Assembly: GCF_009711095.1 (NCBI RefSeq)
Contig: NZ_WMJZ01000001.1
Coordinates: forward strand, 186,001-250,000
Source of the DNA: Intestinirhabdus alba
GTDB taxonomy: Bacteria > Pseudomonadota > Gammaproteobacteria > Enterobacterales > Enterobacteriaceae
DNA: 64,000 nucleotides
Direction: 5' to 3'
A program made the position numbers and the translations under genes. Every line of letters starts with the position of its first letter. Position 1 is the stretch's first letter. The notes below the pieces were generated by a model that was not told the DNA's origin, made no database searches, and saw only the letters and a program-made list of their open reading frames with translations. Positions 27,611 to 37,365 of this stretch are shown here, one piece after another.

Positions 27611-28234
27611 ATGTATTTTTATCAGCCATCCCAGGGACACGGCCTGCCGCACGATCCGCTGAACGCCATTATCGGGCCGCGCCCGATCGGCTGGATCGCT
27701 TCGCAGGACGCCGCGGGCCGCCACAACCTGGCTCCCTACAGCTTCTTTAACTGCTTCAACTACCGCCCGCCGATTATCGGCTTCGCCAGCAGCGGCTGGA
27801 AGGACAGCGTGCGAAATATCATCGAGACCGGCGAGTTCGTCTGGAACCTGACCACCCGCCGGCTGGCCAGCGCCATGAATGAAACCTCCGCCAGCCTGCC
27901 GCACGGCGTGGATGAGTTCCAGGCGGCCGGGCTGGAGAAAGCCGAAAGTCGCCTCGTCAGGCCGCCGCGGGTGGCGCAAAGCCCGGTCAGCTTTGAGTGC
28001 CGGCTTTCGCAAAGCCTGCAGCTTACCGCGGCCGACGGCGCGCCGATCGAAAGCTGGCTGGTGTTGGGGGAGGTGGTGGGGGTGCATATTGATGAATCGC
28101 TGCTGGAGGAGGGCGTCTACCAGACGGCGAAGGCGCAGCCGGTGCTGCGGGCGGGGGGGCCGTCAGCCTATTACGCCATCGACGAGACCCTGCGTTTCGA
28201 TCTGGTGCGCCCGGACGCGCAGGCCGGGCGCTAA
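27611..28234 (+). CDS. flavin reductase-like FMN-binding protein
   Basis: A 207-residue protein of the flavin reductase-like/DIM6-NTAB split-barrel family: PRPIGWIASQDAAGRHNLAPYSFFN binds FMN in this family (given here as key residues 23-47), followed by FVWNL and a C-terminal half with few distinctive motifs. It probably uses FMN to reduce a flavin or small molecule. Its neighbour, an alpha/beta hydrolase, points to a small aromatic or ester-type substrate, but this is inference. Convergent with rna, whose stop is 20 bp away. Confidence 0.85.
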   Translation: MYFYQPSQGHGLPHDPLNAIIGPRPIGWIASQDAAGRHNLAPYSFFNCFNYRPPIIGFASSGWKDSVRNIIETGEFVWNLTTRRLASAMNETSASLPHGVDEFQAAGLEKAESRLVRPPRVAQSPVSFECRLSQSLQLTAADGAPIESWLVLGEVVGVHIDESLLEEGVYQTAKAQPVLRAGGPSAYYAIDETLRFDLVRPDAQAGR

Positions 28235-28253
28235 GTCGTTTTTCCCGACGCCG

Positions 28254-29060
28254 CTAATAGCCAACCGGGTCGATGAGAAAGCGTTTGCCGCAGTTGCCGG
28301 GGTGCGGCTGTGGGGCGAAAGAGTCGGCCGACAGCGGCGCGTTGATGGCCTCCGCCTTCAGCGAGATCTGTATCTCCGTCAGCCAGGCCGGGTTGCCGTG
28401 GCAGTTCAGCTTCACCGCCTTCACGCTCTCTTTTCCCCAGCGGCGGGCAAAGGCCGCGTCGAAGGCGCTGCGGCTGACGGTTTTGCCGTAGCTGTCGGCG
28501 AGAAACTGCCCCAGCTCGCTGGCCCTGATCTCACCGTTCAGGCGCACCATGGTCATGAAGTAAGCGTCCGGATCGAAGCCAAAGCAGGCACCGTGTTTGG
28601 CATATTCATAACGCTCAAGGCAGGAGGAGCCTCCGGCACCGGGCATCGCTTCCCTCAGCTTTGCCGCGCTTTCCAGCGATAGCCCGGTTTCCGGCGCTGC
28701 GCACTTGCGGCTGGCGCGCACCTCCGGCAGGTTGGGGAGCGGGCGGGTCGCGCAGCCGTAGCGCATCCAGCGCCGGGCGTCGACGCCGCGGGCGGCGACA
28801 GAGGCGGGCAGGCCCGGCCACAGGCCGTGAACGGTCAGGAAGCTTGTCTTGTCGTCGGCCTCTTTTTGCCGGCGGCACTCTTCGGGTTCATGCCGGTTGC
28901 GCTCATGCTGGCTCTGACAAAAACCGGTTTGCCAGGAGAGCGCCAGCACATAGCGGTCAAAATCGCCGTACCGCTGCGGCCGCAGTTCGTCGGCCATTGC
29001 CAGGGAGAGCGGCAGCAGCACGGCCGCCAGCAGCGCGCGGGTGCGCCATCTTGCTTTCAT
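28254..29060 (-). CDS. rna: ribonuclease I
   Basis: Periplasmic broad-specificity endoribonuclease of the T2 family. From the ATG at 29060 (MKARWRTRALL) it is 268 residues, the E. coli length, with a signal peptide ending about SLAMA-DE. The two catalytic blocks are TVHGLWPG and YEYAKHGACFG, and several cysteines form the expected disulfides. The upstream in-frame extension to 29171 runs through the citG terminator and is rejected. Downstream of citG, where E. coli has citT between the two. Confidence 0.96.
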   Translation of the reverse strand: MKARWRTRALLAAVLLPLSLAMADELRPQRYGDFDRYVLALSWQTGFCQSQHERNRHEPEECRRQKEADDKTSFLTVHGLWPGLPASVAARGVDARRWMRYGCATRPLPNLPEVRASRKCAAPETGLSLESAAKLREAMPGAGGSSCLERYEYAKHGACFGFDPDAYFMTMVRLNGEIRASELGQFLADSYGKTVSRSAFDAAFARRWGKESVKAVKLNCHGNPAWLTEIQISLKAEAINAPLSADSFAPQPHPGNCGKRFLIDPVGY

Positions 29061-29108
29061 CAGTTTTCCGCTACGTCTGTAAAGGGAAGAAGGCCCACAT
29101 TTAACCAT

Positions 29109-29138
29109 AAAAAAGCCCGCCGGGCTTAGCGGGCGGGC
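29109..29138 (-). terminator. intrinsic terminator after citG
   Basis: GCCCGCC/GGCGGGC stem (29115-29121 with 29132-29138), followed on the minus strand by six T. It closes the citrate lyase operon before rna. Confidence 0.85.
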
Positions 29139-29192
29139 GTTTTTCTTGTGCGCCGCTGCGTATATCGGCATCCGCCGGGAGTGAAAAGCGGA

Positions 29193-30074
29193 TTACGCAA
29201 TCCGGGCTAAAAACCAGGTGACGATCAGCAGATCGGCGCTGCCGCCGGGGCTGAGGTTACGCGCAATGCACTGTCGATCCAGGCGGCGAAGCGCCTCAAG
29301 ATCGGCAGCGGTGCGAATACCGCCGTTCTCCAGCAGGGCGCGGGCCTGCTGCTGCAGCCAGCGCAGCCCCTGCGCGCCGCCGCGCGAGGCGACGTTGGTA
29401 TCGCCGTTGAGCGCCATCAGCAGCAGCAGAGTGTCGAGCAGCGCCAGCTCAGGGTCGCGGCCTTCGGCCAGCAGGGCGCGATAGTGGGGCAGGGCGTGGC
29501 GGATCACCAGCGGGTAGCCCGCCTCAGCCTCGCCGCGCGCGCCGGTCAGCCCCAGCTGCTGATACAGCCGCTGGCCTGCGGTAAGCTGCGGGTTATTACG
29601 GCGCAGCTCGCGCTCGGTCAGGCCGCGGCAAAAGGCGGCGGCGGTGGCGCAGAGCGTTTCCGCGCCGATCGGCTGCTGCAGCTGGTGCAGGCGGCCGATG
29701 GCGGCGCAGAGCAGGCCAAGGGAAAAGATGCTTCCTTTATGGGTGTTGACGCCGGCGGTGGCGCGAAACATATCGGCTTCGCAGGCCATGCCCAGCGGGC
29801 GTAGCCCGTTCAGCACCGCCTCCGGCGGCAGCTTCGCGCAGCTTGCGCCATATTCGATAAAGCGCGGCAGCCAGGCCTGGATGGCCAGCGCGCTGCGGTG
29901 AAAGTCCGCCAGCGCCATGTCTTTATGGGCACCGCAGTTAAAACGATCGACCAGGCCCGGCTTGGGGGAGAGGTTGACCTCGGTCAGCATGGCGCGCCAC
30001 GCCAGGTGGGCGTAGCCGTCGAACAGCGCCTTTGGCAGGGCATCGGCGTCAGCGGGGTAAGCGGGAATCGGCAT
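29193..30074 (-). CDS. citG: triphosphoribosyl-dephospho-CoA synthase CitG
   Basis: Makes 2'-(5''-triphosphoribosyl)-3'-dephospho-CoA, the precursor of the citrate lyase prosthetic group. From the ATG at 30074 ([13 protein letters not shown]) it is 293 residues against 292 in E. coli, with [24 protein letters not shown] (key block about residues 28-51), [13 protein letters not shown] and [11 protein letters not shown]. It overlaps the citX end by 26 bp. The longer open frame to 30317 is citX read in another frame. A terminator follows at 29109. Confidence 0.95.
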   Translation of the reverse strand: MPIPAYPADADALPKALFDGYAHLAWRAMLTEVNLSPKPGLVDRFNCGAHKDMALADFHRSALAIQAWLPRFIEYGASCAKLPPEAVLNGLRPLGMACEADMFRATAGVNTHKGSIFSLGLLCAAIGRLHQLQQPIGAETLCATAAAFCRGLTERELRRNNPQLTAGQRLYQQLGLTGARGEAEAGYPLVIRHALPHYRALLAEGRDPELALLDTLLLLMALNGDTNVASRGGAQGLRWLQQQARALLENGGIRTAADLEALRRLDRQCIARNLSPGGSADLLIVTWFLARIA

Positions 30075-30600
30075 CGTGCAGCAGCGCCTCCATTTGGTTG
30101 AGTAAATCGGGCAGCGCATGGGTGCGGCCCCGGCCGCATTCGGCGGCGCTCTGTTCGCACAGCAGGCAGCGGCGCGCGGGAAGCGCAAAATGACGGCGGG
30201 AGAGGATCCCGCCGTCGGGTGCGATGATGTCGATATCCCACAGCCTTCCCAGAGGATGGTCGCGCTCAAGTTCGATCGTCGCCTGCTTGAGGCTGTGGGC
30301 CGGTGCCTCAACGGCAAGCAGCCCCTCCGGCCCGCTTGCCGAAACCTGCGCAGAGTGCTCCCTGACGCGCCACGCCCGCTTTTCCGTCAGCTCCAGCAGG
30401 GCCTTTACGCCGTGATTAAAAATCCGGCGGGTCAGCTCACTGTCCTTAACCGGGCCAGGTGCCACCACGGTAAAGGAGACCAGCGGAACCGCGTGGCGCA
30501 TAAGCCAGGCCTGCTGTCTCGCCTGCCGCTCATCCCGGCTGGTCAGCAGGTCCGGAATAGCAACCGCTCGGCGGGTGGCCTGTTCAGGAAGCAGGTGCAT
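30049..30600 (-). CDS. citX: holo-citrate lyase synthase CitX
   Basis: Transfers the phosphoribosyl-dephospho-CoA group to the CitD acyl carrier protein. It is 183 residues, the E. coli length, starting [11 protein letters not shown]. Family blocks [27 protein letters not shown] and GRLWDIDI are present. It starts 3 bp after the citF stop and overlaps citG at its end, so all three are translated together. Confidence 0.95.
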   Translation of the reverse strand: MHLLPEQATRRAVAIPDLLTSRDERQARQQAWLMRHAVPLVSFTVVAPGPVKDSELTRRIFNHGVKALLELTEKRAWRVREHSAQVSASGPEGLLAVEAPAHSLKQATIELERDHPLGRLWDIDIIAPDGGILSRRHFALPARRCLLCEQSAAECGRGRTHALPDLLNQMEALLHDADSRLPR

Positions 30601-30603
30601 GAT

Positions 30604-32136
30604 TTATTCCTTCACCTGATGCACCACGTCGATGACCGAGCCGTCGCGATAGCGCACGACGGCGACAACGCGATCGGTGAATTCTACCGGACGCGGCTGG
30701 CCGGTGAGCTGCTGCGCACGCTCGCGCAGCCACTCAATCGACACCACTTTCATTCCCGCCTCCTTCAGACGCTCCGCCAGCTCCGGACGCGCCGGGTTGA
30801 CGGCGATGCCGTGGTCGGTGACCAGAATGTCGATGCTGGTGCCGGGCGTGACGCAGGTCAGGACGTTATCTACCAGCGTCGGGATACGCCCGCGCACCAG
30901 CGGAGCGACGATGATCGACAGACCCGCCGCCACCGCCGTATCGCAGTGGCCGCCGGAGGCTCCGCGCAGGACGCCGTCAGAACCGGTCAGCACGTTGACG
31001 TTAAAGTGCTTATCCACCTCCAGGGCGCTTAACACCACGACGTCAAGACGATCGACCGAAGCCCCCTTAGAACCCCAGTTGGCGTACTGGTTGGCGCTGA
31101 TCTCAATGTGGTTCGGGTTACGGGCCAGTGATTCAGCGGCGCTGCGGTCAAAGCTCTGTACGTCCAGCAGCTTACGGATCAGCCCTTTTTCATGCAGATC
31201 GACGATGGTGGCGGTGATGCCGCCCAGCGCAAAGTCGGCGCGCACGTCGCGGCTGCGCATTTTGTCTTCGAGGAAGCGGGTGACGGCCAGCGAGGCACCG
31301 CCGGTGCCGGTCTGCAGCGAGAAGCCCTCTTTGAAATAGCCGGAGTTAACGATGACTTCTGCCGCGCTGCGGGCGATCAGCAGTTCGCGCGGGTTGGTGG
31401 TCATCCGGGTAGCGTCGGCACCGATCTTGTCGGCATCGCCGACCCGTTCGATCTGCACGATCAGATCCACCCGATCCTGAGTAATGCTGGCCGGATTATG
31501 CGGGTAGGGCAGCAGCTGTTCGGTAAGCATAACCACCCGGCGGGCGCTGTCGGCGTCGACGCGGGCGTAGCCCAGCGAACCACAGCAGGCCTTGCCGGTG
31601 TAGCCATTGGCGTTGCCGAAGCGGTCGCAGGCGGGAACCCCGAGGAAAGCAACGTCGATGTTCAGTTCGCCGCTCTGCACCAGGTGTACCCGGCCGCCGT
31701 GGGAGTGGATCTGTACCGGCTCCTCCAGCAGGCCGCGGGAGATCTCTTCCGCCAGCGGGCCGCGCAGGCCGGAGGTGTAAATCCGGCTGACCACCCCGTT
31801 ACGGATGTGGCCGACCAGCGGCGCATGGCAGTCGCTCAGAGAGCTGGAGGCCAGGGTCAGATTTTTAAAGCCCATCCTGGCGATGGCGTCCATGACCAGG
31901 TTAAGGGTCAGATCGCCGCCGCGAAACGCATGGTGGAAGGAGATGGTCATGCCGTCCCGCAGGCCGGAGCGGCGGATTGCCTCTTCCAGGCCAGCGCACA
32001 GCTTTCCGTCACGCGGCTTTTGCGCCTGCAGGTTCTGCTTGGTGACGGGTTGCCAGGCGGTAAGCGTACCGTCGGCGCGATGGCTCCATGCCGCCGCCCG
32101 ATCCAGATGTTGGGACTGTTCGTTTTTCTGCGTCAT
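30604..32136 (-). CDS. citF: citrate lyase alpha subunit
   Basis: Acetyl-ACP:citrate ACP-transferase subunit that exchanges acetyl for citryl on the CitD thiol. It is 510 residues as in E. coli, with a CoA-transferase-like fold: SGELNIDVAFLGVPACD, NGYTGKACCGSLGYA and the C-terminal TPGTSIDILVTDHGIAVNP. It lies 9 bp after citE in citCDEFXG. Confidence 0.97.
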   Translation of the reverse strand: MTQKNEQSQHLDRAAAWSHRADGTLTAWQPVTKQNLQAQKPRDGKLCAGLEEAIRRSGLRDGMTISFHHAFRGGDLTLNLVMDAIARMGFKNLTLASSSLSDCHAPLVGHIRNGVVSRIYTSGLRGPLAEEISRGLLEEPVQIHSHGGRVHLVQSGELNIDVAFLGVPACDRFGNANGYTGKACCGSLGYARVDADSARRVVMLTEQLLPYPHNPASITQDRVDLIVQIERVGDADKIGADATRMTTNPRELLIARSAAEVIVNSGYFKEGFSLQTGTGGASLAVTRFLEDKMRSRDVRADFALGGITATIVDLHEKGLIRKLLDVQSFDRSAAESLARNPNHIEISANQYANWGSKGASVDRLDVVVLSALEVDKHFNVNVLTGSDGVLRGASGGHCDTAVAAGLSIIVAPLVRGRIPTLVDNVLTCVTPGTSIDILVTDHGIAVNPARPELAERLKEAGMKVVSIEWLRERAQQLTGQPRPVEFTDRVVAVVRYRDGSVIDVVHQVKE

Positions 32137-32145
32137 TTTTATGCC

Positions 32146-33054
32146 TTATTCTTCACGAATGCCGGAAAGTTCTGCGCGGGAGAGCACCAGTCGGGCGCGT
32201 TCAATCACCGGGCTGTCAACCATTTTGCCGTTCAGGGAGACGACGCCGAGGCCCTCGCGGGCGGCGGCTTCGGCGGCTTCAACCACCAGACGGGCGTGGT
32301 CGACCTCTTTTTGCGTCGGCGCGTAGAGGTTATGCAGCAGATCGATCTGGCGCGGGTTGATCAGCGATTTGCCGTCAAAGCCGAGCTGTTTGATATGGGC
32401 CGCCTCCTTCAGGAAGCCGGCCTCGTTGTTGGCATCGGTATAGACGGTATCGAAGGCCTGAATGCCCGCCGAGCGCGCCGCCTGCAGAATGGAGCAGCGG
32501 GCGAACAGCAGCTCGGTGCCCTCCGGCGAACGCTCAGTACGCAGGTTGCGCACGTAGTCTTCGGCACCCAGCGCGATGCCGATTAAGCGTTCGGAGGCGT
32601 GGGCGATCTCCACCGCGCGGGTAATGCCCAGCGCGGATTCGATGGCGGCCAGCAGGCCGGTGCTGCCCGGCTCCCGGCCGCAGGCTTTCTCAATGCGCAG
32701 GATTTCCTTTTCAATATCAATGACGTCCTGCGCGGTGTCGGTCTTTGGCAGGCGTACAATGTTAACGCCGCCGCGCACGACCGCTTCCAGATCGTTAATC
32801 CCCCATTCGGAGTCGAGGGCGTTAACGCGCACAATGGTTTCCACGTCCTGATACAGCGGATGCTGCAGGGCGTGATAGACCAGGCGGCGGGCGGTGTCTT
32901 TCTCACGCAGGGCCACCGAGTCTTCAAGGTCGAACATCAGCGCGTCCGCCGGATAGATAAATGCGTTGCTGACCATCGCGGCGTTGGCACCCGGCACGAA
33001 CAGCATGCTGCGGCGGGTGCGGGATTTACGTTGTTGCAGAGCGGCGGAAATCAT
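32146..33054 (-). CDS. citE: citrate lyase beta subunit
   Basis: Cleaves citryl-ACP to acetyl-ACP and oxaloacetate. It is 302 residues as in E. coli; the TIM-barrel HpcH/HpaI-type fold is shown by [19 protein letters not shown] (metal ligand region), [16 protein letters not shown] and [13 protein letters not shown]. Its start overlaps the citD stop by 4 nt. Confidence 0.97.
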   Translation of the reverse strand: MISAALQQRKSRTRRSMLFVPGANAAMVSNAFIYPADALMFDLEDSVALREKDTARRLVYHALQHPLYQDVETIVRVNALDSEWGINDLEAVVRGGVNIVRLPKTDTAQDVIDIEKEILRIEKACGREPGSTGLLAAIESALGITRAVEIAHASERLIGIALGAEDYVRNLRTERSPEGTELLFARCSILQAARSAGIQAFDTVYTDANNEAGFLKEAAHIKQLGFDGKSLINPRQIDLLHNLYAPTQKEVDHARLVVEAAEAAAREGLGVVSLNGKMVDSPVIERARLVLSRAELSGIREE

Positions 33055-33347
33055 TGGCGATCCTCCCAGGGCAGAGCCGGAATCCCGGCGGCGCGCGCCA
33101 GCAGCGCTTCCAGCCGCGCGCGTAAAATGCAGTCCAGCGCGCCTTTATCATCGACGTTGAGCTGAACGCCGCGCACGTCATAGCGGGCGAGCACCTCCAG
33201 AATGGTGGCGCGAATCGCATCGCCAAACTGCTTCTCGACGCTGCTGTTGATCTGCAGGTCGATATCCTGCGTGTCGAGCGGGGCGATGCGTATCATTACG
33301 TCGCCTGACTCAAGGGTGCCTGCAACGGCTGCCTGTTTTAGTTTCAT
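33051..33347 (-). CDS. citD: citrate lyase acyl carrier protein (gamma subunit)
   Basis: Small acyl carrier subunit, 98 residues as in E. coli. The serine that takes the phosphoribosyl-dephospho-CoA group is Ser14 in [12 protein letters not shown]. It overlaps citC upstream and citE downstream by 4 nt each. Confidence 0.96.
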   Translation of the reverse strand: MKLKQAAVAGTLESGDVMIRIAPLDTQDIDLQINSSVEKQFGDAIRATILEVLARYDVRGVQLNVDDKGALDCILRARLEALLARAAGIPALPWEDRQ

Positions 33348-34420
33348 TTTTCACCTGTTACTAATGCGGGGGATTTTTGTCGGGCCGTCGCGGCCGCCGG
33401 GCTACGTTCAGTCATCGTCTGCAGATAGTGCAGCGTGGCTTCGGGAACCAGCGGCGCGATAGCCGGGAGATCTTTTTTAACCAGCAGCTTGCGCACCAGG
33501 GAGGCGGAGATCGGTGTCTCCTGAAAGCGCAGCCGCTCAATTTCCACCAGCTCAATCGGCGGGGCGGGGAGCTCGGGAGTCTCCAGCCAGAAGCGCATAT
33601 CGCGGTTGTACTGGGAGGTAACGGTGCAAAAAGGCTCTGTACCGACGAAGCGATGCGTTACGCCCAGCGCGGGGGCCAGGTACTGGCGAAATATCTTCAG
33701 GTCGATTTCGGTATAGCAATGGTTAATGACGCTCTGCTCTTTAATGAAATAGCAGGGGAAGGTGGCGCGGGAGATGATGTACTCAGAGCCGCGGTGGACG
33801 GTGAGACGTGGGATATCTTTTGTCCCCTGCCGCACCAGGTCAAGGCGGTCGTCGTAGGGAAAGCGCGAGGTATCTTCTTTGACCAGGAACAGATGCAGCC
33901 AGTCGCAGCGCGCCGCCGCCTGCTGGACCAGATAGCGGTGGCCGTTGGTGAACGGGTTGGCGTTCATCACGATGCAGCCGATTTTTTCCCCGTCCTGGCG
34001 CAGTTTGCTCAGCGATTCGGCATAGCGCTTCAGGCGCGTGGCGCTGTTTTCCATCAACACCATAATCCCCGGCACGCTGGTGAGCGTGGAGAAGCCGCAC
34101 TGCTTAAACAGCGCCTCATATTCCGTTTTGGTGTAGATGAAGAGGTGCGTGCACAGACGCTCGTAGGCAAGGTTGATAAGCTCCGTCGCCAGCGTCAGCG
34201 CCAGGCCCTCACCGCGCACCGACTCGCTGATGGCCACGCATTTAATAATATTGCCGGCGATCCCGCCGCAGGCGATGAGACGATCGTCGCGGCTGACGGT
34301 AATAAAGACTTCGACGGTGGTATCAACGCTCAGATCGTTTTCCTTCAGAAATTGCGTGATGGCGGCCATCTTTCTATTTTCTGAACGTTTGACTCGTGCA
34401 AATACGTTATTACCAAACAT
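33344..34420 (-). CDS. citC: [citrate lyase] ligase CitC
   Basis: Acetylates the citrate lyase prosthetic thiol with ATP and acetate to switch the enzyme on. It is 358 residues (352 in E. coli), with an N-terminal acetyltransferase-like domain ([23 protein letters not shown] region, about residues 53-75) and a C-terminal nucleotidyltransferase domain with [12 protein letters not shown]. The C-terminal tail differs from E. coli. First gene of the operon, divergent from dpiB across 556 bp. Confidence 0.96.
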   Translation of the reverse strand: MFGNNVFARVKRSENRKMAAITQFLKENDLSVDTTVEVFITVSRDDRLIACGGIAGNIIKCVAISESVRGEGLALTLATELINLAYERLCTHLFIYTKTEYEALFKQCGFSTLTSVPGIMVLMENSATRLKRYAESLSKLRQDGEKIGCIVMNANPFTNGHRYLVQQAAARCDWLHLFLVKEDTSRFPYDDRLDLVRQGTKDIPRLTVHRGSEYIISRATFPCYFIKEQSVINHCYTEIDLKIFRQYLAPALGVTHRFVGTEPFCTVTSQYNRDMRFWLETPELPAPPIELVEIERLRFQETPISASLVRKLLVKKDLPAIAPLVPEATLHYLQTMTERSPAAATARQKSPALVTGEK

Positions 34421-34976
34421 GATTATAAGAGTCCTGATGAATTTTTTGTTGCCGGTATTTTGTAATTGTTGTATTGAGTTGCAAATTCATAACTTTTTCT
34501 TTTCATTTCCCTGGCATTATAGTTCCGTGCACGCCGAATCCTTTTTTGACGCTGTATCACTATCGTAAGGAGTATTTCGTCGGCGATTTTTGATTTGTTT
34601 CACAAAGGCTTATATGAATTTAATAACTTTTATGGTTTTTAGTTTTTTAATTATTTTAAGTACGTTTAAGGCCGTGGATTTAAGTTGTTTAATTGATTTA
34701 ATGTGGGGAATCTGTAACGATCGGCGCAGGTGTCTCGCGGTAAATAAAAACATTTTTATTACAAATAAGCGCCTGGTCTGTTGGTATAGCCAGCCCGGAG
34801 GCGAACGGCGTACGGAAAGCACGGCGTATATAGCGCGCGAGGATCGATTCATTACGTGCCTCTCTCACATGGGGGCGTTTTCGGAGGCGGGCACAGCCGG
34901 GGCCGGCAATGGCAGCTGAAATAGCCAAATGGACCAGGTTCTAAACAAAATTGCTGAAAGGCGATCGGGAATAGCG
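34421..34976. promoter_or_regulatory. citC-dpiB divergent control region
   Basis: AT-rich 556-bp region without a convincing gene. It carries a CRP-like site at 34589-34604 roughly 170 bp from citC. DpiA-type response regulators of citrate metabolism bind AT-rich sites in such regions. A 109-codon plus-strand frame from 34590 has no ribosome site and no family. Confidence 0.55.
34589..34604. promoter_or_regulatory. CRP-like site
   Basis: TTTGA-tttgtt-TCACA matches TGTGA-N6-TCACA at 9 of 10 key bases. CRP control of citrate fermentation genes is known in related enterobacteria. Confidence 0.5.
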
Positions 34977-36638
34977 ATGTGGAAGCAAAAAGATAAAAAG
35001 CCGTTGCCTTTTTTTCGTCAGCTCGCCTTCCCGCTGCGCATTTTTCTGCTGATCCTCGCCTTTTCCGTCCTGACCATAGCCGCCCTGGCGCAATATTTTT
35101 CCGCCAGCTTTGAGGACTATTTAACCAGCCATGTCAAGGTCATGGCGATGAACCAGGCGAAAATCATTGCCGCCAATGACGGCATTATCGCCGCCGTTAA
35201 GGCCCGGGACACTTCGCGGCTGGCGGCCATCGCCAGAAAGCTGCAGAGCGACACCGACTTTGACTATGTGGTGATCGGTGACCGCCACTCCATCCGCCTT
35301 TATCACCCCAATCCGGCCCTGATTGGCCATCCGATGCAGTTCAACAGGCCCGGCGCGCTGGAAAAAGGCGAAAGCTACTTTATTACCGGTGAAAGCTCTA
35401 TCGGGATGGCGATGCGTGCCAAAACGCCAATATTCGATAGCCAGGGTGAAGTAATCGGTGTGGTGTCGATAGGCTACCTGGTCAGTAAAATTGACAGCTG
35501 GCGGCTGGATTTTATTCTGCCGATGGCGGGGGGATTTGTGCTGCTGCTGCTGGTGCTGATGCTGCTGTCGTGGGTGTTCGCCGCCCATATCCGCCATCAG
35601 ATGATGGGGATGGAGCCGCGGCAAATCGCCCGGGTGGTGCGCCTGCAGGAGGCGCTGTTCAGTTCGGTCTGTGAAGGGCTGATTGCGGTCGATCCGGACG
35701 GGGAGATCACGGCGATCAACCGCAGCGCGCGCAAAATGCTCGGGTTGTCCTCTCCCGGCCGCCAGTGGCTGGGAAAACCGATCGCAGAGGTAGTGAAACC
35801 GGCCGATTTCTTTACCCGGCAGATCGCCGAAAAGCGCCAGGACGTGGTGGCTAATTTCAACGGCCTGAGCGTGATCGCTAACCGCGAGGCCATTCGCGCC
35901 GGCGAGGATCTGCTGGGGGCCATCGTCAGCTTTCGCAGTAAGGACGAAATTTCTACCCTTAACGCCCAGCTTAGCCAGATCAGACAGTATGTAGAGAGCC
36001 TCAGGACGCTGCGCCATGAGCATTTAAACTGGATGTCAACCCTCAACGGCCTGCTGCAGATGAAAGAGTACGATCGGGTGCTGGCGATGGTGCAGGGAGA
36101 GTCCAGGGCGCAGCAGCAGCTTATCGACGAGCTGCGCGACGTGTTTGCCGATCGTCAGGTCGCCGGGCTGCTGTTCGGCAAGGCTCAGCGGGCAAAAGAG
36201 CTTGGCCTGAAAATGACCATCGTCCCCGGCAGCCGGCTGCGGCAGCTGCCTGAGGGGCTGGACAGCACCGAGTTTGCCGCCATCGTTGGCAATCTGCTGG
36301 ATAACGCCTTTGAAGCCAGCCTTGGGGTGGAGCAGGGGAATAAAACCGTGGAGCTGTTTCTCAGCGATGAGGGGAAGGAGGTGATAATTGAAGTGGCCGA
36401 CCAGGGATGCGGCGTGCCCACGGCGCTGCGGGAAAAGATTTTTGAGCAGGGGGTAAGCACCCGAACCGATGAGCCGGGCGAGCACGGCATCGGCCTGTAC
36501 CTGATAGCTAGTTATGTGGGGCGCTGCGGCGGGACGATAACGCTGGAAGATAACGAACCCTGCGGCACCCTTTTCTCTCTGTTTATTCCGAAAGTGAAAA
36601 AGAACAATGACGGAACCGTTGACGCTGTTGATCGTTGA
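34977..36638 (+). CDS. dpiB: sensor histidine kinase DpiB (CitA)
   Basis: Membrane sensor kinase for citrate that controls the cit operon through DpiA. From the ATG at 34977 (MWKQKDKKPLPFF) it is 553 residues (552 in E. coli); an in-frame ATG at 34929 would add 16. Domains are TM1 at about 20-42, a periplasmic citrate-binding PAS domain (DFDYVVIGDRHSIRLYH segment), TM2 at about 182-204, a cytoplasmic PAS (NRSARKMLGLSSPGRQWLG), the phospho-acceptor His in LRHEHLNWMSTL (about 347), and a HATPase with NLLDNAFEAS and DQGCGVP. It overlaps dpiA by 32 bp. Confidence 0.96.
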   Translation: MWKQKDKKPLPFFRQLAFPLRIFLLILAFSVLTIAALAQYFSASFEDYLTSHVKVMAMNQAKIIAANDGIIAAVKARDTSRLAAIARKLQSDTDFDYVVIGDRHSIRLYHPNPALIGHPMQFNRPGALEKGESYFITGESSIGMAMRAKTPIFDSQGEVIGVVSIGYLVSKIDSWRLDFILPMAGGFVLLLLVLMLLSWVFAAHIRHQMMGMEPRQIARVVRLQEALFSSVCEGLIAVDPDGEITAINRSARKMLGLSSPGRQWLGKPIAEVVKPADFFTRQIAEKRQDVVANFNGLSVIANREAIRAGEDLLGAIVSFRSKDEISTLNAQLSQIRQYVESLRTLRHEHLNWMSTLNGLLQMKEYDRVLAMVQGESRAQQQLIDELRDVFADRQVAGLLFGKAQRAKELGLKMTIVPGSRLRQLPEGLDSTEFAAIVGNLLDNAFEASLGVEQGNKTVELFLSDEGKEVIIEVADQGCGVPTALREKIFEQGVSTRTDEPGEHGIGLYLIASYVGRCGGTITLEDNEPCGTLFSLFIPKVKKNNDGTVDAVDR

Positions 36639-37284
36639 GGATGAAACGCTGCTTGCGGAGATGCACGCGGAGTATATTCGCCGGATGCCCGGCTTTAGCC
36701 AGATCTGGCTGGCGGGGGATCTGGCGCAGGCCAGAACGATGATTGAACGTTTTAAGCCGGGGCTTATCCTGTTGGATAACTATCTGCCGGACGGCAAGGG
36801 CCTTACTCTGCTGCATGAGCTGACCCAGGCGCGCTACCCCGGCGGGGTGGTGTTTACCACCGCCGCCAGCGATATGGAAACGGTCTCTGAAGCCGTACGC
36901 TGCGGTGCCTTCGACTACCTGATCAAGCCCGTTGCCTATGAACGCCTCGGCCAGACGCTGATGCGCTATCAGCAGCGTCGGCGGATGCTGGTGGGGAAAG
37001 AGAGCGCCAGCCAGCGGCAGATTGATGAGATGTTCAACGCCTACGCCCGGGGTGAGCCGAAAACCGAGCTGCCGACCGGCATCGATCCCCTGACCCTGAA
37101 CGCGGTTCAGAAGCTTTTCACCGATCCGCAGGTGCAGCACACGGCGGAAACGGTGGCCAGGGCGCTAACCATCAGCCGCACCACCGCCAGGCGCTATCTG
37201 GAGTATTGCGCCAGCCATCATCTGATCGTGGCGCAGATTATTCACGGGAAGGTGGGAAGGCCGCAGCGGATTTACCACGGCTGA
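36607..37284 (+). CDS. dpiA: response regulator DpiA (CitB)
   Basis: Response regulator of the CitB subfamily that activates citrate fermentation genes; in E. coli its overproduction also affects AT-rich replication origins. It is 225 residues (226 in E. coli). The receiver domain has VEDE near the start and phospho-Asp57 in LLDNYLPDGKG. The C-terminal helix-turn-helix includes ISRTTARRYLEYC. It starts inside the end of dpiB. Confidence 0.96.
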   Translation: MTEPLTLLIVEDETLLAEMHAEYIRRMPGFSQIWLAGDLAQARTMIERFKPGLILLDNYLPDGKGLTLLHELTQARYPGGVVFTTAASDMETVSEAVRCGAFDYLIKPVAYERLGQTLMRYQQRRRMLVGKESASQRQIDEMFNAYARGEPKTELPTGIDPLTLNAVQKLFTDPQVQHTAETVARALTISRTTARRYLEYCASHHLIVAQIIHGKVGRPQRIYHG

Positions 37285-37329
37285 GAGGGGGCCGGAGCGG
37301 GCGCGCGTCCCGTCCGGCGTCTGTTCCGC

Positions 37330-37357
37330 CCGCGCCTGGCTATGGGCGCGGCGTTTT
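37330..37357 (+). terminator. probable terminator after dpiA
   Basis: CCGCGCC (37330-37336) pairs with GGCGCGG (37345-37351), then CGTTTTG. The T-run is short. It lies between the convergent dpiA and dcuC. Confidence 0.45.
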
Positions 37358-37365
37358 GTCTTACC

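Noticed and set aside
29193-30317. A 374-residue CitG
   Set aside because: The extra N-terminal part is citX read in another frame; the E. coli-like start is at 30074.
34590-34919. A 109-codon frame before dpiB
   Set aside because: No ribosome site, no recognisable domain, and it covers the AT-rich control region with a CRP-like site.
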